The position numbers were made by a program, and so were the translations under genes. Below, one piece after another: positions 1-9,208 of a stretch of 64,000 nt of DNA. The number at the start of each line of letters is the position of its first letter. Position 1 is the first letter of the stretch. Below the pieces are notes generated by a model. The model had not been told where the DNA came from, did not search any database, and worked only from the letters and a program-made list of their open reading frames with translations. Source of the DNA: Bacilli bacterium (GTDB lineage Bacteria; Bacillota_I; Bacilli_A; RFN20; CAG-449); assembly GCA_900755065.1 (NCBI GenBank), contig CAAEFC010000006.1, forward strand, positions 90,086 through 154,085, given 5' to 3'.

Positions 1-1
1 A

Positions 2-769
2 TTGGAAAACTTCGCGAAAATTCTGACGCTTTCCGATTTTGCGCCGACCTTTTTCAAAATCTTCGGCTGGAATATCCTTTGGGCCGTTCTTTCGACCTTC
101 ATCAACTATTTCGCGGGACTGGCTCTGGCTTTGCTGTTCAATAAAAAATGCGTCAAGGGAAAGACTTTCTGGCGGCTGTTTCCGATTCTCGCCTATGCGG
201 TGCCGGGATTCATCACGCTGATCGGGTTCAAATTCATGTTTTCCTACGGCGGACCGATCAATTACTACCTGATGCAGAACGGCGGCGCGGCGATCGGTTT
301 TCTTGATATCGATGCAAAATGGACCGCGCGGTTAATCGGACTTCTGGTCAACGCCTGGCTCTGCATTCCAAGCGGCATGCTGTTAGCGACGGGCATTCTT
401 TCCAACATCAATGCGGATTTGTACGAGGCGGCGAAGGTCGACGGGGCGAACGGGTGGATGCAGTTTCTCCGCATCACCTTGCCTTACGTCTTGTTCGCCA
501 CGATGCCCGTCCTCATCTCGCAATTTATTGCCAATTTCAACAATTTCGGCATCTTCTATTTCCTGCGGGGCGGATTGTACATCGACGGTTATTTTCTGGC
601 CAGCGATACGGACTTGCTGATCAACTGGCTCTACAACATGTCGATCGACAACAACTACTATTCGATCGGCGCGGCGATCAGCATCGTCATCTTCGTGATT
701 ACTTCTGTCATCTCCCTGAGCGTGTACGTGCTGTCGCCTTCTTATAAACAGGAGGACACGTATCAATGA
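2..769 (+). CDS. Sugar ABC transporter permease, MalF/GanP type (5' end outside window)
   Basis: Inner-membrane permease subunit of a carbohydrate importer. The visible 255 residues contain about six hydrophobic segments and the cytoplasmic EAA loop (EAAKVDGANGWMQFLRITLP, about residues 142-161) that docks on the ATPase. The frame is open to the first base of the window and family members are longer, so the N-terminus and true start lie upstream; the TTG at position 2 is not a credible start. It overlaps the next permease gene by ATGA and is followed by an MsmX-type ATPase, which together indicate maltodextrin or another oligosaccharide as substrate. The binding protein gene is presumably upstream, out of view. 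Confidence 0.88.
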   Translation: MENFAKILTLSDFAPTFFKIFGWNILWAVLSTFINYFAGLALALLFNKKCVKGKTFWRLFPILAYAVPGFITLIGFKFMFSYGGPINYYLMQNGGAAIGFLDIDAKWTARLIGLLVNAWLCIPSGMLLATGILSNINADLYEAAKVDGANGWMQFLRITLPYVLFATMPVLISQFIANFNNFGIFYFLRGGLYIDGYFLASDTDLLINWLYNMSIDNNYYSIGAAISIVIFVITSVISLSVYVLSPSYKQEDTYQ

Positions 770-1608
770 AGAAATTATTCAGAAATCCGAAAAAAATCGT
801 TCATGTCGTTCTGACGTATCTCGTTCTGATCGCGGTGGCGTTTGTCTTCCTGTTTCCGATCCTCTGGCTGGTGCTGGCGTCGTTTTCCAAGTCGGGGTCT
901 TTGTACTCGTTCAAGGGTTTCTTTCCGAGCGAATACAGCCTGGATACCTTCGTGAAACTGTTCACCGACACGGAAATGTACGATTATCCGCGGTGGTTTG
1001 TCAACACGCTGTTCATCGCCGTCATGAGTGCATTGATCGGAACGTTTCTCACGATTCTCACGGCGTACTGCATGTCGCGTTTCCGTTTCAAAACGAGAAA
1101 GGCGATCATGAAGACGACTCTGCTTTTGGGTATGTTTCCTTCGTTCATGACGATGACAGCCGTCTATCTGCTCTGCACGCAGTTCAATCTCGTCAACCAG
1201 CAATGGGGACTGATTCTCATCTATTCCGCCGGCGCGCCGATGGGATATCTGACGCAGAAAGGCTTTTTCGATACGATTTCCATTTCCATCGACGAAGCGG
1301 CGCGGATCGACGGGGCGTCGAATTTCGATATCTTCGCGCGGATCACGCTTCCGTTAGCCAAACCGATGATCGTCTATACGTTGCTTTCGTCGTTCGTATG
1401 GCCGTGGAGCGATTTCATTCTGCCGAAATTGCTTTTGAAGAACAAGGAACTGTACACCGTCGCCGTGGGGCTGATGTCGCTCGACAATACGGAATTCGCC
1501 CGTTTCGCGGCGGGATCGGTCTTCATCGCGGTGCCGATCGTGATTTTCTACTTCGCGCTTTCCAAATTCCTGATCAGCGGTCTCTCCGCGGGCGCGGTCA
1601 AACAATAA
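766..1608 (+). CDS. Sugar ABC transporter permease, MalG/GanQ type
   Basis: Second membrane permease of the sugar importer, 280 residues, the usual length for the MalG group. An N-terminal membrane helix follows a short basic stretch, and the EAA loop EAARIDGASNFDIFARITLP is near residue 175-195, followed by the typical last helices. The start overlaps the stop of the upstream permease (ATGA) and has AGGAGG eight bases ahead, so the two are translationally coupled. The GH13 amylase lipoprotein encoded at 21 kb in this window would generate suitable oligosaccharides, which supports a maltodextrin role, but the exact sugar is inferred. Confidence 0.9.
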   Translation: MKKLFRNPKKIVHVVLTYLVLIAVAFVFLFPILWLVLASFSKSGSLYSFKGFFPSEYSLDTFVKLFTDTEMYDYPRWFVNTLFIAVMSALIGTFLTILTAYCMSRFRFKTRKAIMKTTLLLGMFPSFMTMTAVYLLCTQFNLVNQQWGLILIYSAGAPMGYLTQKGFFDTISISIDEAARIDGASNFDIFARITLPLAKPMIVYTLLSSFVWPWSDFILPKLLLKNKELYTVAVGLMSLDNTEFARFAAGSVFIAVPIVIFYFALSKFLISGLSAGAVKQ

Positions 1609-1638
1609 ACGCATTCTTTTGCAAAAGGAGGAAAAAAG

Positions 1639-3540
1639 ATGGCAAAAATCAGCATGAAACACCTGTATAAGGTGTATCCGAACGGGACGAAAGCGGTCAA
1701 CGATTTCGATATGCAGATCGAAGACAGGGAATTCATCGTCTTCGTCGGACCTTCCGGATGCGGCAAATCGACGACGTTACGCATGATCGCCGGATTGGAA
1801 GAAATCACCGCGGGCGAATTGAAAATCGGCGATGTCGTGGTGAACGGGCTGGAACCTAAGGACCGGGATATCGCGATGGTGTTTCAGAATTACGCGCTGT
1901 ACCCGCATATGACGATCTACGACAACATCGCTTTCGGTCTGGAAATGCGGAAGACGCCGAAAAAAGAAATCGACCGGCGCGTTCACGAAGCGGCGGCCTT
2001 GCTTGGCATCACCGAGTATTTGCGGAAAAAACCGAAAGAGATGTCCGGCGGACAGCGCCAGAGAGTGGCGCTAGGACGGGCGATCGTCCGGGAACCGAAG
2101 GTCATGCTTCTGGACGAACCGCTTTCCAATCTCGACGCCAAACTGCGCACGCAGATGCGAAGCGAAATCGTGAAGTTGCATAAAAAACTCGGAACCACTT
2201 TCATCTACGTTACCCACGATCAGGTCGAGGCCATGACGATGGGAACAAGGATCGTCGTCATGAAAGACGGATTCATCAAGCAAATCGACACGCCGAAGAA
2301 TCTGTACAAATATCCGGCCAATCAATTCGTCGCCGGGTTCATCGGCACGCCGCAGATGAATTTCTTTGAAGTGACGCTGAAAAAGGACGGGGATTCGGTT
2401 CTCATCGATTTTGCGCATTCGGAAGCGAAAATCCGCGTGCCGTACAGAGCGATGACGAAGGTTCCGCCGGAGTACCTGCAAGGGACGAAACCGGCAACGA
2501 TCGGCTTCCGCGCGGAGGACATTTCGCTCGATCCTGAAAAAGTCAAGGCAAGCCGGGCGTGCATTCCTGTCCGCATTTCGCATACGGAGGAATTGGGAAC
2601 CGAAACGCTGGTCTACGGCGATATCGACCTGTCGAACGACGATTTCGGCGAATCGAACACCCGCGTGATCGTCAAGGCGGCGGGGTTCAACGACTATGAA
2701 TCGGGCGCGGTTCTGGAAGCGGCTTTCGATCTGAACGCCATGCATCTTTTCGATCGGGTTACGGAAGAAAGCATTCTTCCGCGAATCCCCGAATACAACG
2801 CGATCGAAGCGACGGTGAAAGACGGAACCCTGATTTTCGCCGGAATTCCAATCCGCCTTCCGCCTGCGATGTCCTGCACGGACGGGGAGTGCGAAGGAAT
2901 TTTCCCGGTTTCCGCCGTGAATCTGAACGGAGACATTCCCGCGAAAGTCGTCGGTTCGGAGAACGTCAACGGACAGTTTTCAGTGTCTCTCGATCTTGAC
3001 GGAATCCCGCTGTTCGCTCTGTCCGAACGCGCGGTCAGCGAAGAAGTTCTTTCCATCGGCATCGATTTCAAGCAGTTGACGATCAAACGCGAGGGAAAAA
3101 CGCTTGTGGAACGGCTTCCGTCCGTCAACCGTCTGTACGGAACGTTTGAAATGGAAAAAGCCGTCGAAACGGTGCAGATCAACGGAAAGAAAAAGAAGAA
3201 AAAGACGCAACGCTATTTCTTCGTGATCGGCGACGGGAAATTCGCCGTTCCGGAGGAAACGGCACGGAAAATGTGCGCGGCGTTTTCGGGAAGGAAGGTC
3301 TTCAATACGTCGTTCCGTTTTGAAGGATCGCCTTACGACATCGCCGTCGGCGAATGCGGAATCACCGCCGAAGTCGTGGAAACCCTCGATTACGGCGCGG
3401 AGAAGTTTCTGAAATGCCGCGTCGGTGAAGAAATCTGCTACGTGTATACGGAAAAGGCCGTCGAGGGCGTGATCCGGCTTGTTCCGAATATCGATACGAT
3501 CCGCGTCGTGGAACGTCAGAGAGAAATCCGCATCGTCTAG
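1639..3540 (+). CDS. msmX: MsmX/MalK-type sugar ABC transporter ATPase with long C-terminal extension
   Basis: ATPase of the sugar importer. Walker A GPSGCGKST is at residues 37-45, the signature MSGGQRQRV and Walker B VMLLDEPLSNLDA are near 135-165, and a TOBE/MOP-like regulatory region follows. The start has a perfect AAAGGAGG nine bases upstream. Family members end near residue 370; this one is 633 residues, with about 250 additional residues that include a lysine cluster (KKKKKKT) and look mainly beta-stranded. I do not recognise that part; it might be further MOP/TOBE-like folds or a regulatory sensor. It ends the operon, followed directly by a terminator. Confidence 0.9.
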   Translation: MAKISMKHLYKVYPNGTKAVNDFDMQIEDREFIVFVGPSGCGKSTTLRMIAGLEEITAGELKIGDVVVNGLEPKDRDIAMVFQNYALYPHMTIYDNIAFGLEMRKTPKKEIDRRVHEAAALLGITEYLRKKPKEMSGGQRQRVALGRAIVREPKVMLLDEPLSNLDAKLRTQMRSEIVKLHKKLGTTFIYVTHDQVEAMTMGTRIVVMKDGFIKQIDTPKNLYKYPANQFVAGFIGTPQMNFFEVTLKKDGDSVLIDFAHSEAKIRVPYRAMTKVPPEYLQGTKPATIGFRAEDISLDPEKVKASRACIPVRISHTEELGTETLVYGDIDLSNDDFGESNTRVIVKAAGFNDYESGAVLEAAFDLNAMHLFDRVTEESILPRIPEYNAIEATVKDGTLIFAGIPIRLPPAMSCTDGECEGIFPVSAVNLNGDIPAKVVGSENVNGQFSVSLDLDGIPLFALSERAVSEEVLSIGIDFKQLTIKREGKTLVERLPSVNRLYGTFEMEKAVETVQINGKKKKKKTQRYFFVIGDGKFAVPEETARKMCAAFSGRKVFNTSFRFEGSPYDIAVGECGITAEVVETLDYGAEKFLKCRVGEEICYVYTEKAVEGVIRLVPNIDTIRVVERQREIRIV

Positions 3541-3575
3541 CAAACGAAGACGGACAAGACCGGCATCGACGAAAG

Positions 3576-3598
3576 AGGGATAAAGGTATCCCTTTTTT
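3576..3598 (+). terminator. Rho-independent terminator of the sugar ABC operon
   Basis: Perfect 7-bp stem AGGGATA/TATCCCT with an AAGG loop, followed by six T residues. It lies about 35 bases after the ATPase stop codon. Confidence 0.85.
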
Positions 3599-3649
3599 CG
3601 TACGGAACGTGCATAATGGGAATATCCATTTATAAGGAGAAAGAAACTT

Positions 3650-4699
3650 ATGGCGGAAGACAAGACGAAAAAAACGGATCGGCGATCCGATCGTCCTTTG
3701 CTTTTGGCGTGCGATTTGCGCGGTTGTCCGAATCGGTGCAAGCACTGTTGGCTTGGCGATCTTCCGAATCAGCCGATGCAAGCGGGCGACGATGAAGCGA
3801 TCGTCTCCTGTTTTGAACCATATTTCCGGAAAATCGCCTTTTACAGTTGGCTTCGCGAACCGGATTTTACCGACGATTATCGCGCGCGGTGGGAAAAAGA
3901 CCGCCGTTTATCGCGCGGAATCGAGCCGCGCCGTTTTGAACTGGCCTCCTTTTACCGGATCGTCCGCGACCCGGAATACGTGAAATTTCTCAAAGACGTC
4001 GGCACGAAGAAAGTGCAGTTGACTTTTTTCGGCCTGAAAGAAACGACCGATCGTTACGTGGGAAGAAAGGGCGCGTTCGACGAATTGATCCGCGCCGGCG
4101 AAATTCTGATCGAAAACGGGATTGCGCCGCGCTGGCAGGTTTTCATCAACGAGGAAAACAAGAAAGAGGTCGTCCGCCTGATCGCTCTTGCGAAACAAAA
4201 GGAACTCTTTTCGCGTTGCGCGGGCTTTTCGCTTTTCGTTCACGAGGGAAGTTGCGACGGAAACAATCGGAATCTGTACGATATCCGGATTCAGAAAGCG
4301 CATGTCCCCGACGAAGTCAGACCCTACTATCTCGATTTTGAAAACGCGCTCAGCGAAAGAGAGTGCGTCCGCATGCTGAAAGAGAGCGAAGCGCGTTTCG
4401 TTCCGCACAACGGGGAAGAAATCGTTCTCAACATTACTTCGGACGGGAATGTGTATTTCAACTTCACCGCGCCTTCTCCGTTATGGAAAATCGGAAACTT
4501 CCGCGAAGACGAAGCCGGCGAAATGGTTCGCCGCATTCTCGAAGAGGACGTTCCGGCGCTGAGACTGGCGCGCTCGGTATCGTTAAAAGAACTGGTCCGG
4601 CGCTTCGGAAGAGAAGATTCCGATCGGATTTTCAGCCTCGACGACTATCAGATGTATCTGCTCAATGAATTTCTGGAAGAGGAAAGCCGAAAGCGGTAG
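3650..4699 (+). CDS. Radical SAM domain protein of unknown reaction
   Basis: 349 residues. The N-terminus carries CPNRCKHCW at about residues 26-34, a CX3CX2C cluster motif typical of radical S-adenosylmethionine enzymes that bind a 4Fe-4S cluster. It follows an LLACDLRG strand like beta-1 of the partial TIM barrel, and later segments (KVQLTFFGLKE, GIAPRWQVFINE) fit barrel strands. No second cluster with an obvious SPASM cysteine set is seen. AAGGAGA lies ten bases before the ATG. The gene stands alone between a terminator and an operator-controlled ABC operon, so context gives no substrate. Peptide modification cannot be claimed because no precursor is adjacent. Confidence 0.75.
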   Translation: MAEDKTKKTDRRSDRPLLLACDLRGCPNRCKHCWLGDLPNQPMQAGDDEAIVSCFEPYFRKIAFYSWLREPDFTDDYRARWEKDRRLSRGIEPRRFELASFYRIVRDPEYVKFLKDVGTKKVQLTFFGLKETTDRYVGRKGAFDELIRAGEILIENGIAPRWQVFINEENKKEVVRLIALAKQKELFSRCAGFSLFVHEGSCDGNNRNLYDIRIQKAHVPDEVRPYYLDFENALSERECVRMLKESEARFVPHNGEEIVLNITSDGNVYFNFTAPSPLWKIGNFREDEAGEMVRRILEEDVPALRLARSVSLKELVRRFGREDSDRIFSLDDYQMYLLNEFLEEESRKR

Positions 4700-4706
4700 G
4701 ACGCTT

Positions 4707-4734
4707 TTGAAAGATTTTCCTTTATTTTTAAAAT
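4707..4734 (+). promoter_or_regulatory. Promoter of the ABC half-transporter pair
   Basis: TTGAAA at 4707-4712 and TAAAAT at 4729-4734 with a 16-bp spacer. The start of transcription would fall inside the palindrome that follows at 4738. Confidence 0.6.
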
Positions 4735-4737
4735 TAT

Positions 4738-4753
4738 GTTAGCAATTGCTAAC
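4738..4753. promoter_or_regulatory. Palindromic operator GTTAGC-N4-GCTAAC (copy 1)
   Basis: Perfect 16-bp palindrome GTTAGCAATTGCTAAC directly after the -10 element. The same arms occur at the same place in the promoter at 9.1 kb, so a dimeric repressor (TetR- or MarR-like) is likely to control both transport operons. No regulator gene of that kind is visible nearby. Confidence 0.75.
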
Positions 4754-4807
4754 TGAATGCGTTATGCTTTCCTTAGCGGAAGAAAAATCCGTAAAGGAGG
4801 TTGGGGT

Positions 4808-6583
4808 ATGAAGAAAAAAGGAAATCTGAGCGAGTTGATGTCCTTTGCCGGAAAGCATCGGTTTCTGACATACGCGTCGGGATTGCTGTCGGTGATCAGC
4901 GCGCTTCTGGCGTTGGTGCCGTTCGTCTTTCTTTTTCTGATCGTCAAGGAAGTCATCGAAGTCGCACCCGATTTTTCATTGGCGGAGAACGTCGTTCTCT
5001 ACGGTGGATTGGCCGTTGCCTTCGCTCTGGGATCGATCATCGTCTATTTCGGCGCGTTGATGTGTTCGCATCTTTCGGCATTCCGGATCGCCGGGAATAT
5101 GCGGAAAGCGATGATGAAGAAGATCGACGAACTGCCGTTGGGATTCATTCAGGAAGAAGGAAGCGGAAAGATCAGACGGATCGTCAGCGATTCGAGCAAG
5201 GCGACGGAGACTTATCTCGCCCATCAACTTCCGGATATGGCGGGGGCGATCGCGACGCCGATCGGCATGATCGCGCTGTTGTTCGTCTTCGACTGGCGGT
5301 TCGGATTGGTCTCTTTGCTTCCGTTTCTTTTCGGATTCGCCACGATGTTCAAGATGACCGGACCTCAGATGGCGAAGGATATGCGGAATTATCAGAACGC
5401 ATTGGGGGACATGAACAACGAAGCGGTCGAATACGTCCGGGGAATTCCGGTGGTGAAAGTTTTCAATCAGACCGTGCATTCGTTCAGGCAATTCAAGGCT
5501 TCGATCGACAATTACGATCGGTTCTGCGTCGCCTACACGAAAAAGTGCCGGTTGCCGATGCTCTTTTTCACCACATTCATCAACAGCGCGTTTGCTTTTC
5601 TGATCGCTTTCGTTCTGATTCTGGCCGACGGTCAGGCGATCGGAGAAAACGTGCTGATGAATTTCATTTTTTACGTCCTTTTCACGCCGATCATTTCGAC
5701 GGCGCTGACGAAAATCATGTACATGAGCGAAAACGGCATGATCGTTGCCGATGCGCTGGAACGCGTGCATTCGATTCTCGACAGAGAACCTCTTCCCGAA
5801 AGCGAAGCGCCGCGCGTTCCCCGCGACTATTCGATAGAATTCGACCATGTGACCTTCGCTTATCCGGGAGCAAAAGAAGCGGCGCTGAAAGAGGTTAGTT
5901 TCCGCGTCGAACAGGGCGGAAGTCTTGCGCTCGTCGGTCCCAGCGGCGGAGGAAAGACGACCGTCGCCGGGCTTATTTCCCGGTTTCAGGACGTCGGATC
6001 CGGCGAAATCCGGATCGGGGGCGTCAACGTCAAAGATATTCCGGGCGACGCCTTGAACGAAACGATCGCGTATGTCTTTCAGGACAGTCGCCTGTTAAAA
6101 ACTTCGGTTCGCGAAAACGTCCGTCTGGCCCGGAAGAATGCGACCGAAGAGGAAGTGAAAGAAGCGCTCCACAAAGCCCGGTGCGACGATATTCTGGCCA
6201 AACTTCCGGACGGAATCGACACCGAAATCGGCGCGAAGGGCATCTATCTTTCCGGAGGGGAACAGCAACGGATCGCCATCGCGCGGATGATGCTCAAAGA
6301 CGCGCCGATCGTCCTCCTGGACGAAGCGACCGCGTTCGCCGATCCGGAAAACGAAGTTCTGTTGCAGGAGGCGCTGAAAGAACTGACCAGAGGGAAAACG
6401 CTCATCATGATCGCTCACCGTCTCACGACGGTTCAAAACGCCGACCGCATTCTGGTTCTGAAAGACGGCCGGACAGAGGAAGAAGGAACGCATGAAACGC
6501 TGATTCGACGACACGGTTTGTATGCGAAAATGTGGGACGACTATCAGACGTCCGTCAGTTGGAAAGTAGGTGGGAAAAAATGA
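4808..6583 (+). CDS. ABC half-transporter (membrane domain fused to ATPase), subunit A
   Basis: 592 residues from the ATG at 4808, chosen because AAAGGAGG lies eight bases upstream; an in-frame upstream ATG at 4757 has no such site. The N-terminal half has a six-helix exporter-type membrane domain, the C-terminal half an ATPase with GPSGGGKTT, LSGGEQQRIAIAR and IVLLDEATAFADPENE. It overlaps the next half-transporter gene by ATGA, so the two probably form a heterodimer. The group resembles MdlB/IrtAB-like exporters or siderophore-type importers; the substrate cannot be told. Expression is likely controlled by the palindrome at 4738. Confidence 0.88.
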   Translation: MKKKGNLSELMSFAGKHRFLTYASGLLSVISALLALVPFVFLFLIVKEVIEVAPDFSLAENVVLYGGLAVAFALGSIIVYFGALMCSHLSAFRIAGNMRKAMMKKIDELPLGFIQEEGSGKIRRIVSDSSKATETYLAHQLPDMAGAIATPIGMIALLFVFDWRFGLVSLLPFLFGFATMFKMTGPQMAKDMRNYQNALGDMNNEAVEYVRGIPVVKVFNQTVHSFRQFKASIDNYDRFCVAYTKKCRLPMLFFTTFINSAFAFLIAFVLILADGQAIGENVLMNFIFYVLFTPIISTALTKIMYMSENGMIVADALERVHSILDREPLPESEAPRVPRDYSIEFDHVTFAYPGAKEAALKEVSFRVEQGGSLALVGPSGGGKTTVAGLISRFQDVGSGEIRIGGVNVKDIPGDALNETIAYVFQDSRLLKTSVRENVRLARKNATEEEVKEALHKARCDDILAKLPDGIDTEIGAKGIYLSGGEQQRIAIARMMLKDAPIVLLDEATAFADPENEVLLQEALKELTRGKTLIMIAHRLTTVQNADRILVLKDGRTEEEGTHETLIRRHGLYAKMWDDYQTSVSWKVGGKK

Positions 6584-8298
6584 TCTGTTACTTGATGAAA
6601 AAATTTGCTTTGTCGAGGCAGGGAGCCGTCGACTTTATCTGGGCGGTCATCGCCTGCGCCGTTTCCGATCTGTCCTTCATGTTTCCGGTCAGTCTGCTTT
6701 ATTTTCTGGTGATCGATTTCCTCGAAGGAGCCGTCGAAACGAGTCATGCGATCGGATACGGCGTCGGCATCGCCCTCTCGCTGATTCTGATTTTCCTCAC
6801 GTCTCTCTGGAAATACAATGCCACTTATTTCGCTACCTACAAAGAGTCCGGCGTCCGGCGTATCCGCCTGGCCGAAAAACTCAGAAAACTGCCTTTGGCT
6901 TTTTTCGGAAAAAAGGATCTGGCGGATCTGACCCACACGATCATGGGCGATTGTGCGACGCTCGAACAGATGATGTCGCACTACGTTCCGCAGTTCTACG
7001 GTTCCGTCCTGTCGACCTGCCTGATCGCCTGCAATCTGTTCTTCTTTGAATGGCGGCTGGCTCTCAGCGCGCTTTGGGTGCTTCCGGTCGCCTTGATCAT
7101 CGTGGGCGCGTCGAAAAAAGCGCAGAATGCGTTCAGCCGGAAGCAGAGTCAGGCGCAGATTGTCATGGAAGAGGGCATTCAGGAGAATCTGGAAACGCTT
7201 CGCGATTTGAAGAGCAACAATGCCGAAAAGGATCATCTGAACGATTTGTTCGGGAAGATCGACGCGGTGGAAAAAAGGAATATCAAAAGCGAACTGGGAT
7301 CGGCGATGTTCGTCGTTCCGGCACAGATGATCCTGAAACTCGGCATCGCGACGGTCGCGCTGGTCGGAAGCGTGCTGTTGGTCGGAAACGAAATCGATCT
7401 GCCCGTCTTCTTCCTCTTTCTGCTCGTCGTGTCGCGGATTTACGAACCGATGAGCGCTTCGATGCAGAATCTGGCGGCGATGAATTCGTTGCAAATTCCG
7501 ATCGAACGAATGAACGAATTGGAGAATTGTCCGGAATTATCCGGGAAGAGCGCATTTGAACCGGACGGATACGACATCGAATTCAAGGACGTCGGCTTCG
7601 CTTACAACGCCGATGAAACGGTTCTCGACGGCGTCTCTTTCACCGCGAAACAGGGGGAGGTAACCGCGCTGATCGGCGAAAGCGGGGGAGGAAAATCGAC
7701 TGCGGCGCGTCTGGCGGCCCGTTTCTGGGACGTCGATCGGGGGTCGGTTTCGATCGGCGGAATCGATGTCCGGAGCGTCGATCCGGAAAGCCTGCTCAAA
7801 GCCTTTTCCATCGTCTTTCAGGACGTTACGCTGTTCAACCGGTCGGTCATGGACAACATTCGCATCGGTCGGCGCGATGCTTCAAACGAAGAAGTGCTTC
7901 TGGCGGCTAAAATGGCGCAATGCGACGAATTCGTCCGCCGGCTTCCGGACGGATACGATACGCTCATCGGCGAAAACGGATCGATGCTTTCCGGCGGCGA
8001 ACGTCAGCGGATTTCCATTGCCCGCGCGATTCTGAAAGACGCGCCGATCGTCATCATGGACGAAGCCACCGCTTCGCTCGACGCAGAAAACGAAACCGAA
8101 GTGCAGAAAGCCCTGTCGAACCTGATCGCGGACAAGACCGTTCTGATCATCGCCCACCGGATGCGGACGGTCGACGGCGCGGAAAAAATCGTCGTCCTGC
8201 AAGGCGGCAAAGTCGTCGAACAGGGAAGTCCGGACGAACTGAAACGGCAAAACGGCGTCTACAAACGCATGCTTTCGTTGCAGTCCGAAGGAAGATAA
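6580..8298 (+). CDS. ABC half-transporter, subunit B
   Basis: 572 residues beginning at the ATGA overlap with subunit A; the longer open frame from 6532 lies inside the upstream gene and is rejected. It has a membrane domain with exporter-like helices and an ATPase with GESGGGKST, LSGGERQRISIAR and IVIMDEATASLDAENE. Both ATP sites of the presumed heterodimer look intact, unlike many exporters with one degenerate site. It is the last gene of the operon; the next gene is convergent. Confidence 0.88.
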   Translation: MICYLMKKFALSRQGAVDFIWAVIACAVSDLSFMFPVSLLYFLVIDFLEGAVETSHAIGYGVGIALSLILIFLTSLWKYNATYFATYKESGVRRIRLAEKLRKLPLAFFGKKDLADLTHTIMGDCATLEQMMSHYVPQFYGSVLSTCLIACNLFFFEWRLALSALWVLPVALIIVGASKKAQNAFSRKQSQAQIVMEEGIQENLETLRDLKSNNAEKDHLNDLFGKIDAVEKRNIKSELGSAMFVVPAQMILKLGIATVALVGSVLLVGNEIDLPVFFLFLLVVSRIYEPMSASMQNLAAMNSLQIPIERMNELENCPELSGKSAFEPDGYDIEFKDVGFAYNADETVLDGVSFTAKQGEVTALIGESGGGKSTAARLAARFWDVDRGSVSIGGIDVRSVDPESLLKAFSIVFQDVTLFNRSVMDNIRIGRRDASNEEVLLAAKMAQCDEFVRRLPDGYDTLIGENGSMLSGGERQRISIARAILKDAPIVIMDEATASLDAENETEVQKALSNLIADKTVLIIAHRMRTVDGAEKIVVLQGGKVVEQGSPDELKRQNGVYKRMLSLQSEGR

Positions 8299-8322
8299 AA
8301 TCCGGGATTTCCTTCTGAAAAA

Positions 8323-8976
8323 TCAGATCAGAAGAAAAAGAATCGCGATGAAGTGCAGAATGCTCCCGGCCAGAACGAAGAGATGCCAGATCGAATGAAA
8401 CCATTTCTTTCGCTTTCCCAGCGCATAGAAGACGAAACCGCCCGTATAGAAAAGACCGCCTGAGAACAAGAGAACGATCGTCGCCGGAGGCAGCGTTTCC
8501 TTTAATTCCGGAAAAATCAAAATGACGCACCAACCCATGACGATGTACAGCGCGTACGAGAGAATTTTGACGGCTTTTCCGTTCAGATCGATCGCGTTGA
8601 ACGTGATGCCCAGAACGGCCATCAGCCCGACGAATCCCAACAGGAGATAGCCTTTCCGGTCGGCGACGCCGAGAATGATCAAAGGCGCGTAAGTGCCTGC
8701 GATCAGAAAGAAGATGCTGCAATGGTCGAAAACCCGCATCACCCTTTTGGCTCTGGGCGGACGGATCATGTGATACAGACTCGACATCACGTACAGAACG
8801 ATCATCGAAAGACCGTATACGGAAAGGGCAAACAGACGGAGCGCATTTCCTCCGTGAAGGGCTTCCAGAATCAAGGAGACGGTCAGAAAGACGACTCCCA
8901 GCCCTCCTCCGACGATGTGGGTGACGCCGTTGAAGATTTCTTCGCCCTTGCTGTATGTCGGAATATCGTTTTTCAT
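8323..8976 (-). CDS. Hemolysin III (YqfA/PAQR-like) family membrane protein
   Basis: 217 residues, the usual family length, with about seven hydrophobic segments. The N-terminal GEEIFNGVTHIVGGGLG and the SSLYHMIRPP and FDHCSIFFLIAGTYAP segments are hallmarks of the hemolysin III/PAQR family, including the conserved His and Asp residues thought to bind metal. The family is widespread in Bacillota; its real function outside toxin assays is uncertain. It sits alone, opposite in direction to both flanking ABC operons, and its start has a GGAGGAG site just upstream on the minus strand. Confidence 0.88.
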   Translation of the reverse strand: MKNDIPTYSKGEEIFNGVTHIVGGGLGVVFLTVSLILEALHGGNALRLFALSVYGLSMIVLYVMSSLYHMIRPPRAKRVMRVFDHCSIFFLIAGTYAPLIILGVADRKGYLLLGFVGLMAVLGITFNAIDLNGKAVKILSYALYIVMGWCVILIFPELKETLPPATIVLLFSGGLFYTGGFVFYALGKRKKWFHSIWHLFVLAGSILHFIAILFLLI

Positions 8977-9126
8977 CTTCGCTTCTCCTCCTTTTTCTTC
9001 ATTGTAACCGGTCGAGAAGAGAAAGCCTATCCACGATGAAGAAATGCGCTCTACGATGCAAAAAAGGAATTCTACGGAGCGTGGAGTGCTTTTCCGGAAA
9101 GAAAAACGAGGATCGACCGGTTTTGT

Positions 9127-9155
9127 TTGACAGGGGAAAGGGCAGAGTCTACAAT
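9127..9155 (+). promoter_or_regulatory. Promoter of the LolD/FtsX-like ABC operon
   Basis: Near-consensus TTGACA at 9127-9132 and TACAAT at 9150-9155 with a 17-bp spacer. The palindrome at 9159 begins four bases after the -10 element. Confidence 0.8.
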
Positions 9156-9158
9156 AAT

Positions 9159-9174
9159 GTTAGCGACCGCTAAC
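9159..9174. promoter_or_regulatory. Palindromic operator GTTAGC-N4-GCTAAC (copy 2)
   Basis: GTTAGCGACCGCTAAC: the same six-base arms and four-base spacing as at 4738, and the same position just after the -10 element. A strong promoter with an operator over the start site implies repression relieved by an inducer. Confidence 0.75.
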
Positions 9175-9208
9175 GAAATATTGGCTTGCCGTTGAAAGGA
9201 TCTCATTT

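Noticed and set aside
4757..4807. Upstream in-frame ATG for the first ABC half-transporter
   Set aside because: It lies immediately after the operator without a ribosome binding site, whereas the ATG at 4808 has a consensus one.
8312..8334. Hairpin CTTCTGA/TCAGAAG between convergent genes
   Set aside because: It overlaps the coding end of the hemolysin III-like gene and lacks a clean T run on either strand, so a terminator call is not supported.
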